Below are positions 34,194 through 43,112 of a DNA stretch of 64,000 bases, one piece after another (the stretch's first letter is position 1; the number at the start of each line of letters is the position of its first letter). Both the position numbers and the translations under genes were made by a program. The notes under the pieces are model-generated. The model saw only the letters and a list, made by a program, of their open reading frames with translations. It was not told the origin of the DNA and made no database searches. Source of the stretch: Dyadobacter sp. SG02 (lineage in GTDB: Bacteria > Bacteroidota > Bacteroidia > Cytophagales > Spirosomataceae); contig NZ_FNYL01000008.1 in assembly GCF_900109045.1 (NCBI RefSeq), positions 62,001 to 126,000 on the forward strand, in the 5' to 3' direction.

Positions 34194-35381
34194 ATGTACG
34201 GTAACATCCAAGAACAACTCACGGGCGAACTGGAAGCGATCCGGTCGGCTGGGTTATATAAAAAAGAGCGCGTGATTACTACGCCGCAATCGGCGCATAT
34301 TGCTACTACCGACGGTGCGGATGTGCTTAATTTTTGTGCTAATAATTACCTGGGTCTTTCGTCGCATCCCGATGTGATCCAGGCCGGAATCGATGCCATT
34401 CATTCGCACGGTTTCGGGATGTCGTCGGTTCGCTTTATTTGCGGTACGCAGGATATTCACAAGGAACTCGAACGCAAAACGGCCGAATTCCTGGGTACGG
34501 AGGACTGCATTCTTTACGCCGCGGCATTTGATGCGAATGGGGGTGTTTTCGAGCCGTTGCTGAACGAGCAGGACGCCATTATTTCCGACGAGCTGAACCA
34601 CGCTTCGCTGATCGACGGTATCCGCCTTTGCAAAGCCAAACGTTTCCGCTACAAGCACAACGACATGGGCGATTTGCAAAAGCAGCTCGAAGATGCCAAA
34701 GGTAGTCGCCGCATTCTGGTGGTGACCGATGGCGTGTTCTCCATGGATGGTACCATTGCACAACTCGAAAAGATTTGCGACCTGGCCGAGCGATACGAGG
34801 CGATGGTCATGATCGATGAATGCCACGCCAGCGGCTTCATGGGTAAAACCGGCCGCGGTACGCACGAGTACCGCAACGTAATGGGCCGTATCGACATTAT
34901 CACCGGCACTTACGGCAAAGCATTAGGCGGCGCTTCTGGCGGATTCACGGCTGCCAAAAAGGAGATCGTAGAAATCCTCCGCCAGCGCTCGCGGCCCTAT
35001 TTGTTTTCCAATACACTAGCGCCCTCCATTGTAGGTGCTTCTATTAAGGTGCTCGACCTGCTCACCTCATCCACCGCATTGCGTGATAAGCTGGAACGGA
35101 ACACCCAATATTTCCGCAAAGCGATGACCGAAGCGGGCTTCGATATTCTTCCCGGCGAGCACCCGATCGTCCCCATAATGCTCTACGAAGCAAAACTCGC
35201 ACAGGAATTTGCCGCTAAATTGCTCGATGAGGGCATTTACGTAATCGGCTTTTTCTACCCCGTCGTTCCGCATGGCAAGGCGCGCATCCGCGTGCAGATT
35301 TCGGCCGGGCACGAGCAGGACGACCTCGAAAAAGCAGTCGCGGCTTTCACGAAGGTCGGTAAGGATCTTGGCGTTATTTAG
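34194..35381 (+). CDS. kbl: Glycine C-acetyltransferase (2-amino-3-ketobutyrate CoA ligase)
   Basis: The 395-residue protein is an alpha-oxoamine synthase: substrate-loop NFCANNYLGLSSHP, aspartate/histidine PLP contacts in DECHASGFMGKTGRG, the PLP lysine in GTYGKALGGASGG, and FSNTLAPS further on. It converts 2-amino-3-ketobutyrate and CoA into glycine and acetyl-CoA. The upstream dehydrogenase gene makes its substrate, so the two form the threonine-to-glycine pathway, probably controlled by the nearby Lrp-type regulator. The 237-bp spacing to that gene is entirely repeat arrays and a core. Confidence 0.96.
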   Translation: MYGNIQEQLTGELEAIRSAGLYKKERVITTPQSAHIATTDGADVLNFCANNYLGLSSHPDVIQAGIDAIHSHGFGMSSVRFICGTQDIHKELERKTAEFLGTEDCILYAAAFDANGGVFEPLLNEQDAIISDELNHASLIDGIRLCKAKRFRYKHNDMGDLQKQLEDAKGSRRILVVTDGVFSMDGTIAQLEKICDLAERYEAMVMIDECHASGFMGKTGRGTHEYRNVMGRIDIITGTYGKALGGASGGFTAAKKEIVEILRQRSRPYLFSNTLAPSIVGASIKVLDLLTSSTALRDKLERNTQYFRKAMTEAGFDILPGEHPIVPIMLYEAKLAQEFAAKLLDEGIYVIGFFYPVVPHGKARIRVQISAGHEQDDLEKAVAAFTKVGKDLGVI

Positions 35382-35387
35382 TCAGGT

Positions 35388-35416
35388 GTGGTCAGGTATT
35401 GACAACACCTGACCAC
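35388..35416. terminator. Hairpin between convergent kbl and transglutaminase genes
   Basis: GTGGTCAGGT (35388-35397) pairs perfectly with ACCTGACCAC (35407-35416) around a 9-nt loop. There is no T-tract, so it may be a terminator of another kind or an mRNA 3' stabiliser. The motif TCAGGT/ACCTGA recurs in other gaps of this window (59930-59950). Confidence 0.45.
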
Positions 35417-35417
35417 G

Positions 35418-36218
35418 CTACTGTTCCGGGTCAAGCAACTCGACTTCGACTTTCAGCGATTGCAGCATCGCATTGCCGTATTGGGTAACCATCGCCACAT
35501 CTGCGGCGTCGCGGCCATGGGCGATCTCTATGCGGTAGCCCTCGGTTTTTTCCTGTACCGCATCGAATGTGTACCATTCGCCGCCGATGAAAACTTCAAA
35601 CCAGGCGTGCAAATCCATTTCTTTCAGTTTATCAAGGTAGCCCACCGTCATACGTGTCGGAATGCAGAGGTTCCGGCATAATGCGATCGCGAGGTGCGTG
35701 AAATCGCGGCACACGCCCACGCGGGCGCGGGCGGTGTCCAATGCGGTGGTTGCGGGATTTGAAAATCCATACTGGTAACGCACATTGTTATGTATCCACG
35801 TCCGGATCGCTTCCACCTGCTCATACCCGGGCGCGAGGTTGCCGACAATTTCCATGGCTAACATATTGATTTCGTGCAAATCCGACTGGCAATAACGGCT
35901 TGGAAGGATGTAATGCATGACTTCGTCAGGCAAATCCCCTACAAGCATATACGCAGGCGACGGGTCCGGGATCGGTTTCGTGGGGTTAACCTGCGCCTGT
36001 ACTTCGGTGGTGACGGTAACCCGGCCGACGGGTAGGATCGCGCGCTGGCAAGGGTTGCCGTAAAGGTCGGTGTACTCCGAAAACGGAACCGGTGGTTCTA
36101 TGTTAAAACCTTCCTGAATGATCGATTGGCCTTCCTGGCGACGGGGGCGTAACATGGTGGTTACGGTGGTGGGGGCATATACGTCGTACGTGAATATGCT
36201 TCTGCCCTTCATTTTCAT
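35418..36218 (-). CDS. Transglutaminase-like cysteine peptidase family protein
   Basis: The 266-residue protein combines an N-terminal Bact_transglu_N-type beta-sandwich (about residues 8-85) with a transglutaminase core: catalytic cysteine in VGVCRDFTHLA, histidine in LHAWFEVFI and aspartate in YTFDA. No signal peptide is present. COG1305 proteins of this type are encoded with alpha-E, circularly permuted ATP-grasp and Anbu protease genes in many bacteria. Here it lies about 6 kb from alpha-E/Anbu and on the other strand, so a shared role is inference. Confidence 0.88.
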   Translation of the reverse strand: MKMKGRSIFTYDVYAPTTVTTMLRPRRQEGQSIIQEGFNIEPPVPFSEYTDLYGNPCQRAILPVGRVTVTTEVQAQVNPTKPIPDPSPAYMLVGDLPDEVMHYILPSRYCQSDLHEINMLAMEIVGNLAPGYEQVEAIRTWIHNNVRYQYGFSNPATTALDTARARVGVCRDFTHLAIALCRNLCIPTRMTVGYLDKLKEMDLHAWFEVFIGGEWYTFDAVQEKTEGYRIEIAHGRDAADVAMVTQYGNAMLQSLKVEVELLDPEQ

Positions 36219-36402
36219 TTATGAGTCGGATTAGTATTTTGGTTCAATGTAATGATGCTTAGTTACTTAAAAATTACGTGCCATTTATTTTATCGTGAAC
36301 CTTCGCTTTGTTCAGAATTAAATCGTTTTAATCGACGTTTGTACATCAGTAATGTTAATTTTAGAGCGAACAGCATTTCGTGAAAATTTAAATAATACAC
36401 CT

Positions 36403-36936
36403 ATGGCAGTTACAAAATGGATCGTAGACCCGGCACATTCAGAAGTACAGTTCAAAATCAAACACCTGGTCATTTCGACGATCACGGGCTCCTTCAACAA
36501 CTTCGAAGGTGGAGCGACCTCGGATCTCAACAACTTTGAAAATGCAGAAATTCACTTCTCGCTCGATGTGAGCAGTATCGATACCAATGTGGAAATGCGC
36601 GACGCCCATTTGAAGTCGGCGGATTTCTTCGATGCCGAGCAATTTCCGCATATTACTTTTCAATCCAACTATTTTCATAAAGTCAAAGGCGATAATTACA
36701 AGCTTTCGGGCTTGCTCACGCTGAAAGGCATCACCAAGCCCATTGAGCTCGATGCCGAATACGGAGGTGCAGAAAAGGATGGCGAAGGAAACTTGCGCAT
36801 TGGTTTCGAAGTGGAAGGCCGTTTGAGCCGGCAGGAATTTGGCCTCAATTACATGCAGCTGACTGATTCGGGCGGCTTAGTAATTGGTGAGGACGTGAAG
36901 CTGATCGCCAATATTCAGCTCGTAAAACAGGCCTGA
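36403..36936 (+). CDS. YceI-family protein
   Basis: Starting at the ATG at 36403 (177 residues), the protein opens WIVDPAHSEVQFKIKHL, the conserved start of the YceI beta-barrel lipocalin-like fold, and carries the VSSIDTNVEMRDAHLKSADFFDAE and FPHITFQS segments. No signal peptide is seen, so unlike E. coli YceI it is probably cytoplasmic. YceI proteins bind polyisoprenoid or other amphipathic molecules. It is divergent from the transglutaminase gene and monocistronic, with a good terminator behind it. Confidence 0.92.
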   Translation: MAVTKWIVDPAHSEVQFKIKHLVISTITGSFNNFEGGATSDLNNFENAEIHFSLDVSSIDTNVEMRDAHLKSADFFDAEQFPHITFQSNYFHKVKGDNYKLSGLLTLKGITKPIELDAEYGGAEKDGEGNLRIGFEVEGRLSRQEFGLNYMQLTDSGGLVIGEDVKLIANIQLVKQA

Positions 36937-36966
36937 TCAGGCATTTAGCTATTTTCATCAACATTT

Positions 36967-37009
36967 AATACCCGGCATAAACCTGAAACGAGGTTTGCCG
37001 GGTATTTTT
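36967..37009 (+). terminator. Rho-independent terminator of the YceI gene
   Basis: AATACCCGGCA (36967-36977) pairs with TGCCGGGTATT (36996-37006), with an additional inner stem AACCT/AGGTT, then TTT. Confidence 0.9.
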
Positions 37010-37065
37010 GGTATCAATAGAAAACGCGGGTTGCCGTCTTTTCCTCAAACCTAAACTCGCAATCC

Positions 37066-38448
37066 ATGAAGGTGCTGCGCATTTTTTTGAAAATCATCGG
37101 GATATTCCTCCTGTTGCTCGTACTCGCCATTGCTACCATGATCACGACCATGGACGATACGCCGTACCAGGAGATGGCCTATTATAAAGAATGGAAAATG
37201 CTGATCGGCGGAGTGAAAGCCGTAAATGGTTCGGCCGCTACCGACCCAGGTGACACCAGAGGTACTTCCGGCACACTGCGGGCCGGTTGGGCGAAGGTCA
37301 ATATCACACCGGCGTCGCCTACGCCCACTGCGGGCTATGGCAACCGCCGCGGGCGCCCGTACACGGCCGTGCACGACTCCGTTTACGTGCGTGCGATGGT
37401 GATCGACAATGGGCATACCAAAGCCGCGATCATCGCTGCCGACCTGCTGATCATCCCGCCGACGGTCATTAAGTCATTAAAAGAAAAATTGAGGCCGGGC
37501 GATATTCCGTTCGAGCAGATTTATTTCGGCGCTACGCATAGCCATAACAGTGTGGGTGGTTGGGGAACCGGTATTTCGTCGCTTTTCTTTTCGGGTAAGT
37601 ATGATCCGGCCATTGTCGAGAGCCTTGCCAGTGCATTTCACAAAGCCATTACTGACGCACAAAAGAAGGTAGAACCCGTGCAGCTGACCTACATGGAGTC
37701 GCTCGATTCGCTCGATATCCGCAACCGGCTGGTCGGGGAAGAGGGAGGCGTGGACCCCGAGATCCGTTCGGCGGCATTCGTGACCAAAAGCGGGCAGAAG
37801 GCCATTCTGAGTTCTTTTGCGGCACATTCCACGGTTTTGAATTCCAAAAACATCGTGCTCTCCCGCGACTACCCGGGCGCGCTCGTGGACTCGCTGGAAA
37901 AAGGCCGCTACGATTTCGCGATGTACATGGCAGGCGCGGTAGGCAGCATGGGACCGATCGAAAAGGGGACGGATGATTTTGATGAAGTGAAAAACCAGGC
38001 ATTTGGTGTGCAGAATGCACTACTGTCGCCTAATACTGTGAAAGAAGAGTCGAAGAGTGCATTGGTAGAAGCAATAACTCTGCCCCTGCCGCTCCGCGAA
38101 CCAACCCCGCGCCTTACGATGAGCATTGTGCTGCGCCCGTGGGCATTCAAAAAAGCATTTGGCGAATATCCTGTGTATGTGAAGGCATTGCGCATCGGCA
38201 ATATCCTGATGGTAGGCATGCCCTGCGATTTCTCCGGCGAGCTGACCGGCCCGCTGGATGCTTACGCCAAGTCCAAAGGCCTGAATCTGATGGTGACCAG
38301 CTTCAATGGCGGCTATATCGGCTATATTACCCACGACAAATATTTCAACCGCGATTTGTATGAGACTAAAACGATGAGCTGGTACGGCCCCTACAATGGT
38401 GCCTATTTGCAAGAAGTGATTAAAGATATTATTGATAAATTGTCCTAA
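37066..38448 (+). CDS. Neutral ceramidase-like exported/membrane-anchored hydrolase
   Basis: The 460-residue protein has an N-terminal hydrophobic helix (about residues 5-25) and then the ceramidase-like core: RAGWAKVNITP, YGNRRGRPYTAVHDSVYVRAMV, GATHSHNSVGGWG with candidate zinc histidines, and SFAAHSTVL. The length is shorter than full neutral ceramidases (about 650 residues), lacking their C-terminal domain. The family hydrolyses N-acyl-sphingosine; Bacteroidota make sphingolipids, but short relatives are uncharacterised, so the substrate is open. It is 10 bp upstream of an exported Gfo/Idh/MocA protein. Confidence 0.83.
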   Translation: MKVLRIFLKIIGIFLLLLVLAIATMITTMDDTPYQEMAYYKEWKMLIGGVKAVNGSAATDPGDTRGTSGTLRAGWAKVNITPASPTPTAGYGNRRGRPYTAVHDSVYVRAMVIDNGHTKAAIIAADLLIIPPTVIKSLKEKLRPGDIPFEQIYFGATHSHNSVGGWGTGISSLFFSGKYDPAIVESLASAFHKAITDAQKKVEPVQLTYMESLDSLDIRNRLVGEEGGVDPEIRSAAFVTKSGQKAILSSFAAHSTVLNSKNIVLSRDYPGALVDSLEKGRYDFAMYMAGAVGSMGPIEKGTDDFDEVKNQAFGVQNALLSPNTVKEESKSALVEAITLPLPLREPTPRLTMSIVLRPWAFKKAFGEYPVYVKALRIGNILMVGMPCDFSGELTGPLDAYAKSKGLNLMVTSFNGGYIGYITHDKYFNRDLYETKTMSWYGPYNGAYLQEVIKDIIDKLS

Positions 38449-38458
38449 ACCGTAACTA

Positions 38459-39547
38459 ATGATGAGAACACTCGCATTCTTCTTTTTTGCATTGCTAAGC
38501 CTTTCTTCTATTGCCCAGAAACCCGTTCGCGTCGCTGTCGCAGGGCTTAGTCACGGTCACGTCGGCTGGGTATTTAACAGGAAAGACAAAACGGATATTC
38601 AACTGGTAGGTATCTGGGAAACGAACCCCGAACTGGTTAAACAGTTTACCGAGCGCTACAAACTCGACCCTAAGCTTTTCTATTCAGACCTCGGCAAAAT
38701 GCTTGACGAAACGAAACCGGAAGCGGTCTCGGCATTCGGGGCGATCAACGAGCACGTGGTAGTCGTGCGCGCATGTGCGCCGCGGAAGGTCAATGTGATG
38801 GTAGAAAAGCCGCTGGCTACGACCTTTGCCGATGCGAAGGAAATCCAGAAGCTCGCGACGCAGAACAATATCCAGGTTTTGACCAACTACGAAACTTCGT
38901 GGTATGCGAGCAACCAGCATGTGAACCAGCTGATCCAGGATGGCAAGCTCGGTGATATTCGCAAAGTGATGGTGAATGACGGTCACCAGGGGCCGAAAGA
39001 AATCGGGGTGAGCAAGGAGTTTTTCGCTATTCTGACCGATCCGGTGAAAAACGGTGCAGGTGCATTGGTTGATTTTGGCTGTTATGGGGCCAATCTCATG
39101 ACCTGGCTCATGAAAGGCGAGCGGCCCATTTCGGTAACTGCAGTAACGCATCAGAACAAGCCGGATATTTACAAGAATGTGGATGACGAGGCTTCCATTA
39201 TCTTACAGTATCCCAAGGCACAATGCATTATTCAGGGGTCGTGGAACTGGTCGTTTGCAAGAAAGGATATGGAAGTATATGGTAACAAAGGTTACGCCAT
39301 CGCCGTCAACCCGACTGTGGTTCGCCAGCGCTTCCAGGAAAAGGCACCGGAGGAAACGCTTAAACTCGATCCTCGCCCCGCGCCTTACACAGACCCATTT
39401 TCGGTACTGGCCGATGTGGTGCAAGGCCGCTTGAAACTCGACCAGAACGACCTGTACGGGTTGCCGGTGAATGTGACCGTCGTAGAGATACTGGAAACGG
39501 CCAAGGAAGCCGCCAAAACCGGTAAAACTATCTTTTTGAAAAAATAA
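38459..39547 (+). CDS. Exported Gfo/Idh/MocA-family oxidoreductase
   Basis: The 362-residue protein has a Sec-type signal peptide (about residues 1-20). Its Rossmann start reads VAVAGLSHGHVGW, with histidines in the place of the usual GxGxxG glycines. A VEKPLA motif with the catalytic lysine and a C-terminal alpha/beta substrate domain follow. Relatives oxidise sugars, inositols or related polyols with NAD(P). Export by Sec would need cofactor binding outside the cytoplasm, so either the cofactor is taken up tightly or the protein is a non-redox relative. It is probably co-transcribed with the ceramidase-like gene and the thioesterase. Confidence 0.86.
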   Translation: MMRTLAFFFFALLSLSSIAQKPVRVAVAGLSHGHVGWVFNRKDKTDIQLVGIWETNPELVKQFTERYKLDPKLFYSDLGKMLDETKPEAVSAFGAINEHVVVVRACAPRKVNVMVEKPLATTFADAKEIQKLATQNNIQVLTNYETSWYASNQHVNQLIQDGKLGDIRKVMVNDGHQGPKEIGVSKEFFAILTDPVKNGAGALVDFGCYGANLMTWLMKGERPISVTAVTHQNKPDIYKNVDDEASIILQYPKAQCIIQGSWNWSFARKDMEVYGNKGYAIAVNPTVVRQRFQEKAPEETLKLDPRPAPYTDPFSVLADVVQGRLKLDQNDLYGLPVNVTVVEILETAKEAAKTGKTIFLKK

Positions 39548-39549
39548 CA

Positions 39550-40113
39550 ATGCATATGGAACCCAGGCCGGTCGGTTTTTCTCAGACTACCCTCACCGAA
39601 TTGATGATCCCGTCCTACGCCAATTTCGGCGGGAAAATCCACGGAGGCATATTGCTCTCACTCATCGACAAGGTTGCCTATGCGTGCGCGTCGCGACATG
39701 CGGGCACGTATTGCGTGACGGTGTCCGTGGACGCGGTGGATTTCCTCGAACCGGTGGAGGTGGGCGACCTGGTGTCGCTGCACGCTTCGGTGAATTATGT
39801 GGGAAGAACTTCGCTGGTCGTGGGCATCCGGGTGGTGGCCGAAAATGTGAGAAACCGCTCTATACGGCATACTAATACTTCTTACGTGACGATGGTTGCG
39901 AAAGATGACAACAACAAACCGACCGTTGTTCCTGAGTTGGTACTGGAAAATGAAGAAGATGCCCGCCGTTTTCTGGAGGCGATCAAACGGCGGGAGCTAA
40001 AAGAGAAATACCGCGATGCATTCGACAATGCCAAAACGCGCCTCGATGTGCCGGATAACCTCGATAAGTTGGCCAACCAGCGCTGTGTGATCGGTTATGA
40101 TACGGATGTTTGA
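39550..40113 (+). CDS. Acyl-CoA thioesterase (hotdog, YciA/BACH type)
   Basis: The 187-residue protein has one hotdog domain (about residues 10-120): MIPSYANFGGKIHGGILLSLIDKVAYACASR in parts, followed by FLEPVEVGDLVSLHASVNYVGRTS. The conserved N/D-x3-GG-x-hydrophobic pattern of acyl-CoA thioesterases is present. A helical charged end (about 130-187) resembles the tail of acyl-CoA hydrolases. It should cleave acyl-CoA to CoA and free fatty acid in the cytoplasm. It starts 2 bp after the preceding stop codon, suggesting a polycistronic message. Confidence 0.9.
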   Translation: MHMEPRPVGFSQTTLTELMIPSYANFGGKIHGGILLSLIDKVAYACASRHAGTYCVTVSVDAVDFLEPVEVGDLVSLHASVNYVGRTSLVVGIRVVAENVRNRSIRHTNTSYVTMVAKDDNNKPTVVPELVLENEEDARRFLEAIKRRELKEKYRDAFDNAKTRLDVPDNLDKLANQRCVIGYDTDV

Positions 40114-40115
40114 GG

Positions 40116-40136
40116 GTGCCGGTCAGAGACCGGCAC
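40116..40136 (+). terminator. Short perfect hairpin after the thioesterase gene
   Basis: GTGCCGGTC and GACCGGCAC form a perfect 9-bp stem with a 3-nt loop, 2 bp after the stop codon. No T-tract follows, so it may protect the mRNA 3' end rather than terminate it. Confidence 0.4.
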
Positions 40137-40168
40137 TCACTCCGACGTAGTCACAGACCACGCCGAAC

Positions 40169-40287
40169 ATTCCAATTCTCTGACCACGTTTATAATCCAA
40201 ACACCCTAATTCCCTGACCACGCTTATAATCCAGACACCCCAATTCCCTGACTACGCCTATAACCCGAACACTCCTAAAACCCGAAC
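40169..40287. repeat. 34-bp tandem repeat (3.5 units)
   Basis: Three 34-bp units (40169-40202, 40203-40236, 40237-40270) share AATTCCCTGACCACG...TATAATCC with 2-6 differences each, and a half unit (40271-40287) overlaps the end of the HerA-like gene. A degenerate copy may precede it at 40137-40168. There are no spacers, so it is not a CRISPR array. Confidence 0.88.
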
Positions 40288-41840
40288 AACCCTCCGCCAC
40301 TTTTCCGCGAGGTCGTTTTCTTCCCAAACAACATCCCAAAAACGCCCCGTACCACTTCGCGCCCAATCTGTTTGGCGAGCGGTGAGTTCAATGCATCGGA
40401 GATCATACTCGATTGCTCTTTCTCCTTTTTGGCCTCGACTTTCGCCTGCACTTCTGCCTCTTTTGCTTCGGTTTCCTTGCGAGCTTGCTCGTCCATCCGT
40501 TTCGTCAGGATTTCGTAGGCACTTTCCGGGTCGACGGGGTCTTTGTATTTGGTATAAAGATCCGATTGCTGCACATGCTTGTCGTAATCAGCCTGTACCA
40601 TAGGTCCCATAATGGAAGCGGGTGGCATCAGGTGCGTAGCCGCAACTTCGGTAGGAATACCTTTTTCATTCAAAACCGTAATCAATGCCTGACCTATACC
40701 GAGGGTCGTCAGCACCTGGTCGATCGCGTAGAAATCCGATTTCGGATAGGTTTTGACTGTCTGTTTCAATCCTTCGGCATCCTGCGGCGTAAAAGCGCGG
40801 AGCACGTGCTGTACGCGGTTACCGAGCTGGCCGAGTACCGATACCGGCACGTCCTGCGCCATTTGGGTACAGAAGAAAATGCCCACGCCTTTGGAGCGGA
40901 TCAGACGGACCACCTGCTCGATCTGTTCGAGGAATGCCTTTGGCGCGTCTTTGAACAGCAAATGTGCCTCGTCCAGGAAGAAAACCAGTTTAGGTTTGTC
41001 CAGATCTCCCGCTTCGGGCAGTTTTTGATATAGTTCAGCCAGTAGGCTCAACATGAATGTCGAGAACAATGCGGGGCGGTCCTGCACGTCGGAAACGTTC
41101 AGGAGGCTGATTATACCCTGGCCATCGACCTTGTTGATAAGGTCTTCAATATCAAAGGAGCGTTCCCCGAAAATGCTACCCACGCCCTGCTGCTCCAATG
41201 CGACGATCTTGCGAAGGATTGTTCCCGCTGTGGACGCCGAAATAGTACCATAATCGGCTTTGATCTCCGCGGCGCCAGGGCCTTCGGCGAGGTAGTTGAG
41301 GACTTTTTTCAAGTCGTTCAGGTCCACCATCGGCAGGTCCTTGTCGTCGGCATATTTGAACAGGATAGCGAGTACGCCCGCCTGGGTTTCGTTCAGTTCG
41401 AAGATTTTGGAAAGAAGAATAGGGCCAAATTCCAGCACAGTGGCACGCATTTGCGCACCTTTGTTACCGCTCAACGAATATAGCTCCACGGGAAATCCTT
41501 TTGGTTCGAAAACGGTGCCTAGTATTTGCGCACGTTCTTCGAGGGCTGCATTGGTTTTGCCCGGCTGCGCGATACCCGAAAGGTCGCCCTTGATGTCGGA
41601 CATGAAAACCGGTACGCCAGCTGCCGAAAGCTGCTCGGCGAATACCTGCAATGTACGCGTCTTACCGGATCCCGTTGCTCCGGCTACGAGCCCGTGGCGG
41701 TTCATCATGCGCAAGGGAAGGTTTACGCGGGCCTCGCCGATGATTTCGCCGTCGAGAATGGCCGACCCCAAATGAATTACAGGTTTGTCAGTTTGATAAG
41801 ATTTCTGAATTGCTGCAATAAATTGTTCTTTCTTTGACAC
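40275..41840 (-). CDS. HerA-like / DUF853 P-loop ATPase
   Basis: The 521-residue protein is close to E. coli YjgR. It has Walker A GATGSGKT at residues 54-61, DIKGDLSG shortly after, Walker B LVFFLDEAHLLF in the second half, and the arginine-finger region VRLIRSKGVGIFFCTQ. The C-terminal 60 residues are Lys/Glu-rich, then Gly-rich (SGGGLFGF). HerA/FtsK ATPases pump DNA or move protein, but this branch has no known job and no nuclease partner (NurA) here. The final codons overlap the 34-bp tandem repeat. Confidence 0.9.
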   Translation of the reverse strand: MSKKEQFIAAIQKSYQTDKPVIHLGSAILDGEIIGEARVNLPLRMMNRHGLVAGATGSGKTRTLQVFAEQLSAAGVPVFMSDIKGDLSGIAQPGKTNAALEERAQILGTVFEPKGFPVELYSLSGNKGAQMRATVLEFGPILLSKIFELNETQAGVLAILFKYADDKDLPMVDLNDLKKVLNYLAEGPGAAEIKADYGTISASTAGTILRKIVALEQQGVGSIFGERSFDIEDLINKVDGQGIISLLNVSDVQDRPALFSTFMLSLLAELYQKLPEAGDLDKPKLVFFLDEAHLLFKDAPKAFLEQIEQVVRLIRSKGVGIFFCTQMAQDVPVSVLGQLGNRVQHVLRAFTPQDAEGLKQTVKTYPKSDFYAIDQVLTTLGIGQALITVLNEKGIPTEVAATHLMPPASIMGPMVQADYDKHVQQSDLYTKYKDPVDPESAYEILTKRMDEQARKETEAKEAEVQAKVEAKKEKEQSSMISDALNSPLAKQIGREVVRGVFGMLFGKKTTSRKSGGGLFGF

Positions 41841-42059
41841 AGGAAATACGGGTTATGGTTTGATGAAAGGTTAAGTTACAAATTTTGAAGGTTTCGGGAA
41901 GATTCCAAGGCGGGGAGGCGAATTTTGTAGAATAATAATTTGTGAGGAAATAATATAACTTTTTGCATATGCTTGTATTTGCAAAATATTATTAGGTATT
42001 TTGGTTTGATCGCTTAGTGATTATTCTGATTTACAATTTTAGAGACATACTTACCCTTT

Positions 42060-43064
42060 ATGTTGAGCCGAGTTGCGAATTCAATTTACTGGATGAACCG
42101 ATATATGGAGCGGGTCGAGAATTACGCCCGTTTCGTGGGAGTTAATTTTAACCTGGCTCTGGACCTTCCACCAGATGTGGACGAACAATGGGAGCCGCTT
42201 CTGATCGCCACGGCTGACCATTTTTTGTTCTACAAATATTACGATAAGCCAACCAAGGAGGACGTCATCCATTTCATGACGTTCGACAAGCGCAATCCGA
42301 ACTCGATCATCAGCTGCCTGTATGAGGCCCGCGAGAATGCGCGCACGATCCGGGAGACGATCTCGAAGGAAATGTGGGAGAGTATCAACACGTTTTACCT
42401 GGCCATTAAGGGAACCTCGCCCGACGATTTCCGGAATATGGACCATATGCAGTCGTATTTCACGGATATCCGCAAAAACTGCCAGCTTTTCCACGGGGTA
42501 GTCGACTCGTCGATCACACGCAACGAGGCCTGGCATTTCGGGCGGCTCGGGCGGCACATCGAGCGGGCCGACAAATGCTCGCGCTTCCTGGATGTGAAGT
42601 ATTTTACATTGTTACAGGATTCGGGCACTTCCGGTTCTACGTTGGATTTGATGCTTTGGACCGCGGTACTGAAATCGGTAAGTGCCTATAATATGTACCG
42701 TCAGACGCACCGTGCATTAACGCCGATGAATATTGTGGCGTTTCTCATCCTCGACAAGCTTTTCCCGCGCTCGATCGCGTATTGCGTGCGCCAGGCGGAA
42801 CTGTCGCTGTACGCCATTGCGGGCTCCATTCCCGAGCGCGGTTACACCAACCCGGCCGAGCGCGCATTGAGCAAAATCCGGAGTGAGCTGGAATTCACCG
42901 ATGTGGAGGACGTTTTCAAAATGGGACTGCATGAATACCTCGATAAGTTCCAAATCAAGAACAATGAGGTGGATAACAAGATCTTCGATATGTACTTCGG
43001 ATTGGAGACCGCGCAATCGCAAAGCCAGAGCCAGGGGCATTTCAAAACCCAGTGGATGAACTGA
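42060..43064 (+). CDS. Alpha-E domain protein (DUF403, COG2307)
   Basis: The 334-residue helical protein opens LSRVANSIYWMNRYMERVENYARF, the conserved alpha-E start, and keeps the Arg/Glu pairs, e.g. HFGRLGRHIERADKCSRFLDVKY in parts. The alpha-E family is thought to work with circularly permuted ATP-grasp ligases and transglutaminases in peptide tagging. Here no ATP-grasp gene precedes it (219 bp of non-coding DNA instead). It is followed 48 bp later by the Anbu protease gene, so this pair is half of the usual four-gene set. The C-terminus ends in a Gln/Ser-rich tail. Confidence 0.92.
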   Translation: MLSRVANSIYWMNRYMERVENYARFVGVNFNLALDLPPDVDEQWEPLLIATADHFLFYKYYDKPTKEDVIHFMTFDKRNPNSIISCLYEARENARTIRETISKEMWESINTFYLAIKGTSPDDFRNMDHMQSYFTDIRKNCQLFHGVVDSSITRNEAWHFGRLGRHIERADKCSRFLDVKYFTLLQDSGTSGSTLDLMLWTAVLKSVSAYNMYRQTHRALTPMNIVAFLILDKLFPRSIAYCVRQAELSLYAIAGSIPERGYTNPAERALSKIRSELEFTDVEDVFKMGLHEYLDKFQIKNNEVDNKIFDMYFGLETAQSQSQSQGHFKTQWMN

Positions 43065-43112
43065 TCAAAACTTTCCTATCTTAGCGACTCTATCATTATG
43101 AGCCGCTAAGAC

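Noticed and set aside
36318..36533. Minus-strand 71-codon frame upstream of yceI
   Set aside because: It overlaps the conserved yceI start and lies in the promoter region; no motif.
40169..40287. 34-bp repeats considered as a CRISPR array
   Set aside because: The units are directly adjacent with no spacers and no cas genes are present.
41961..41986. Inverted repeat TTTTGCA...TGCAAAA before the alpha-E gene, considered as an operator
   Set aside because: It has only 7-bp arms in AT-rich DNA, and no regulator gene is adjacent, so the evidence is too weak to list.
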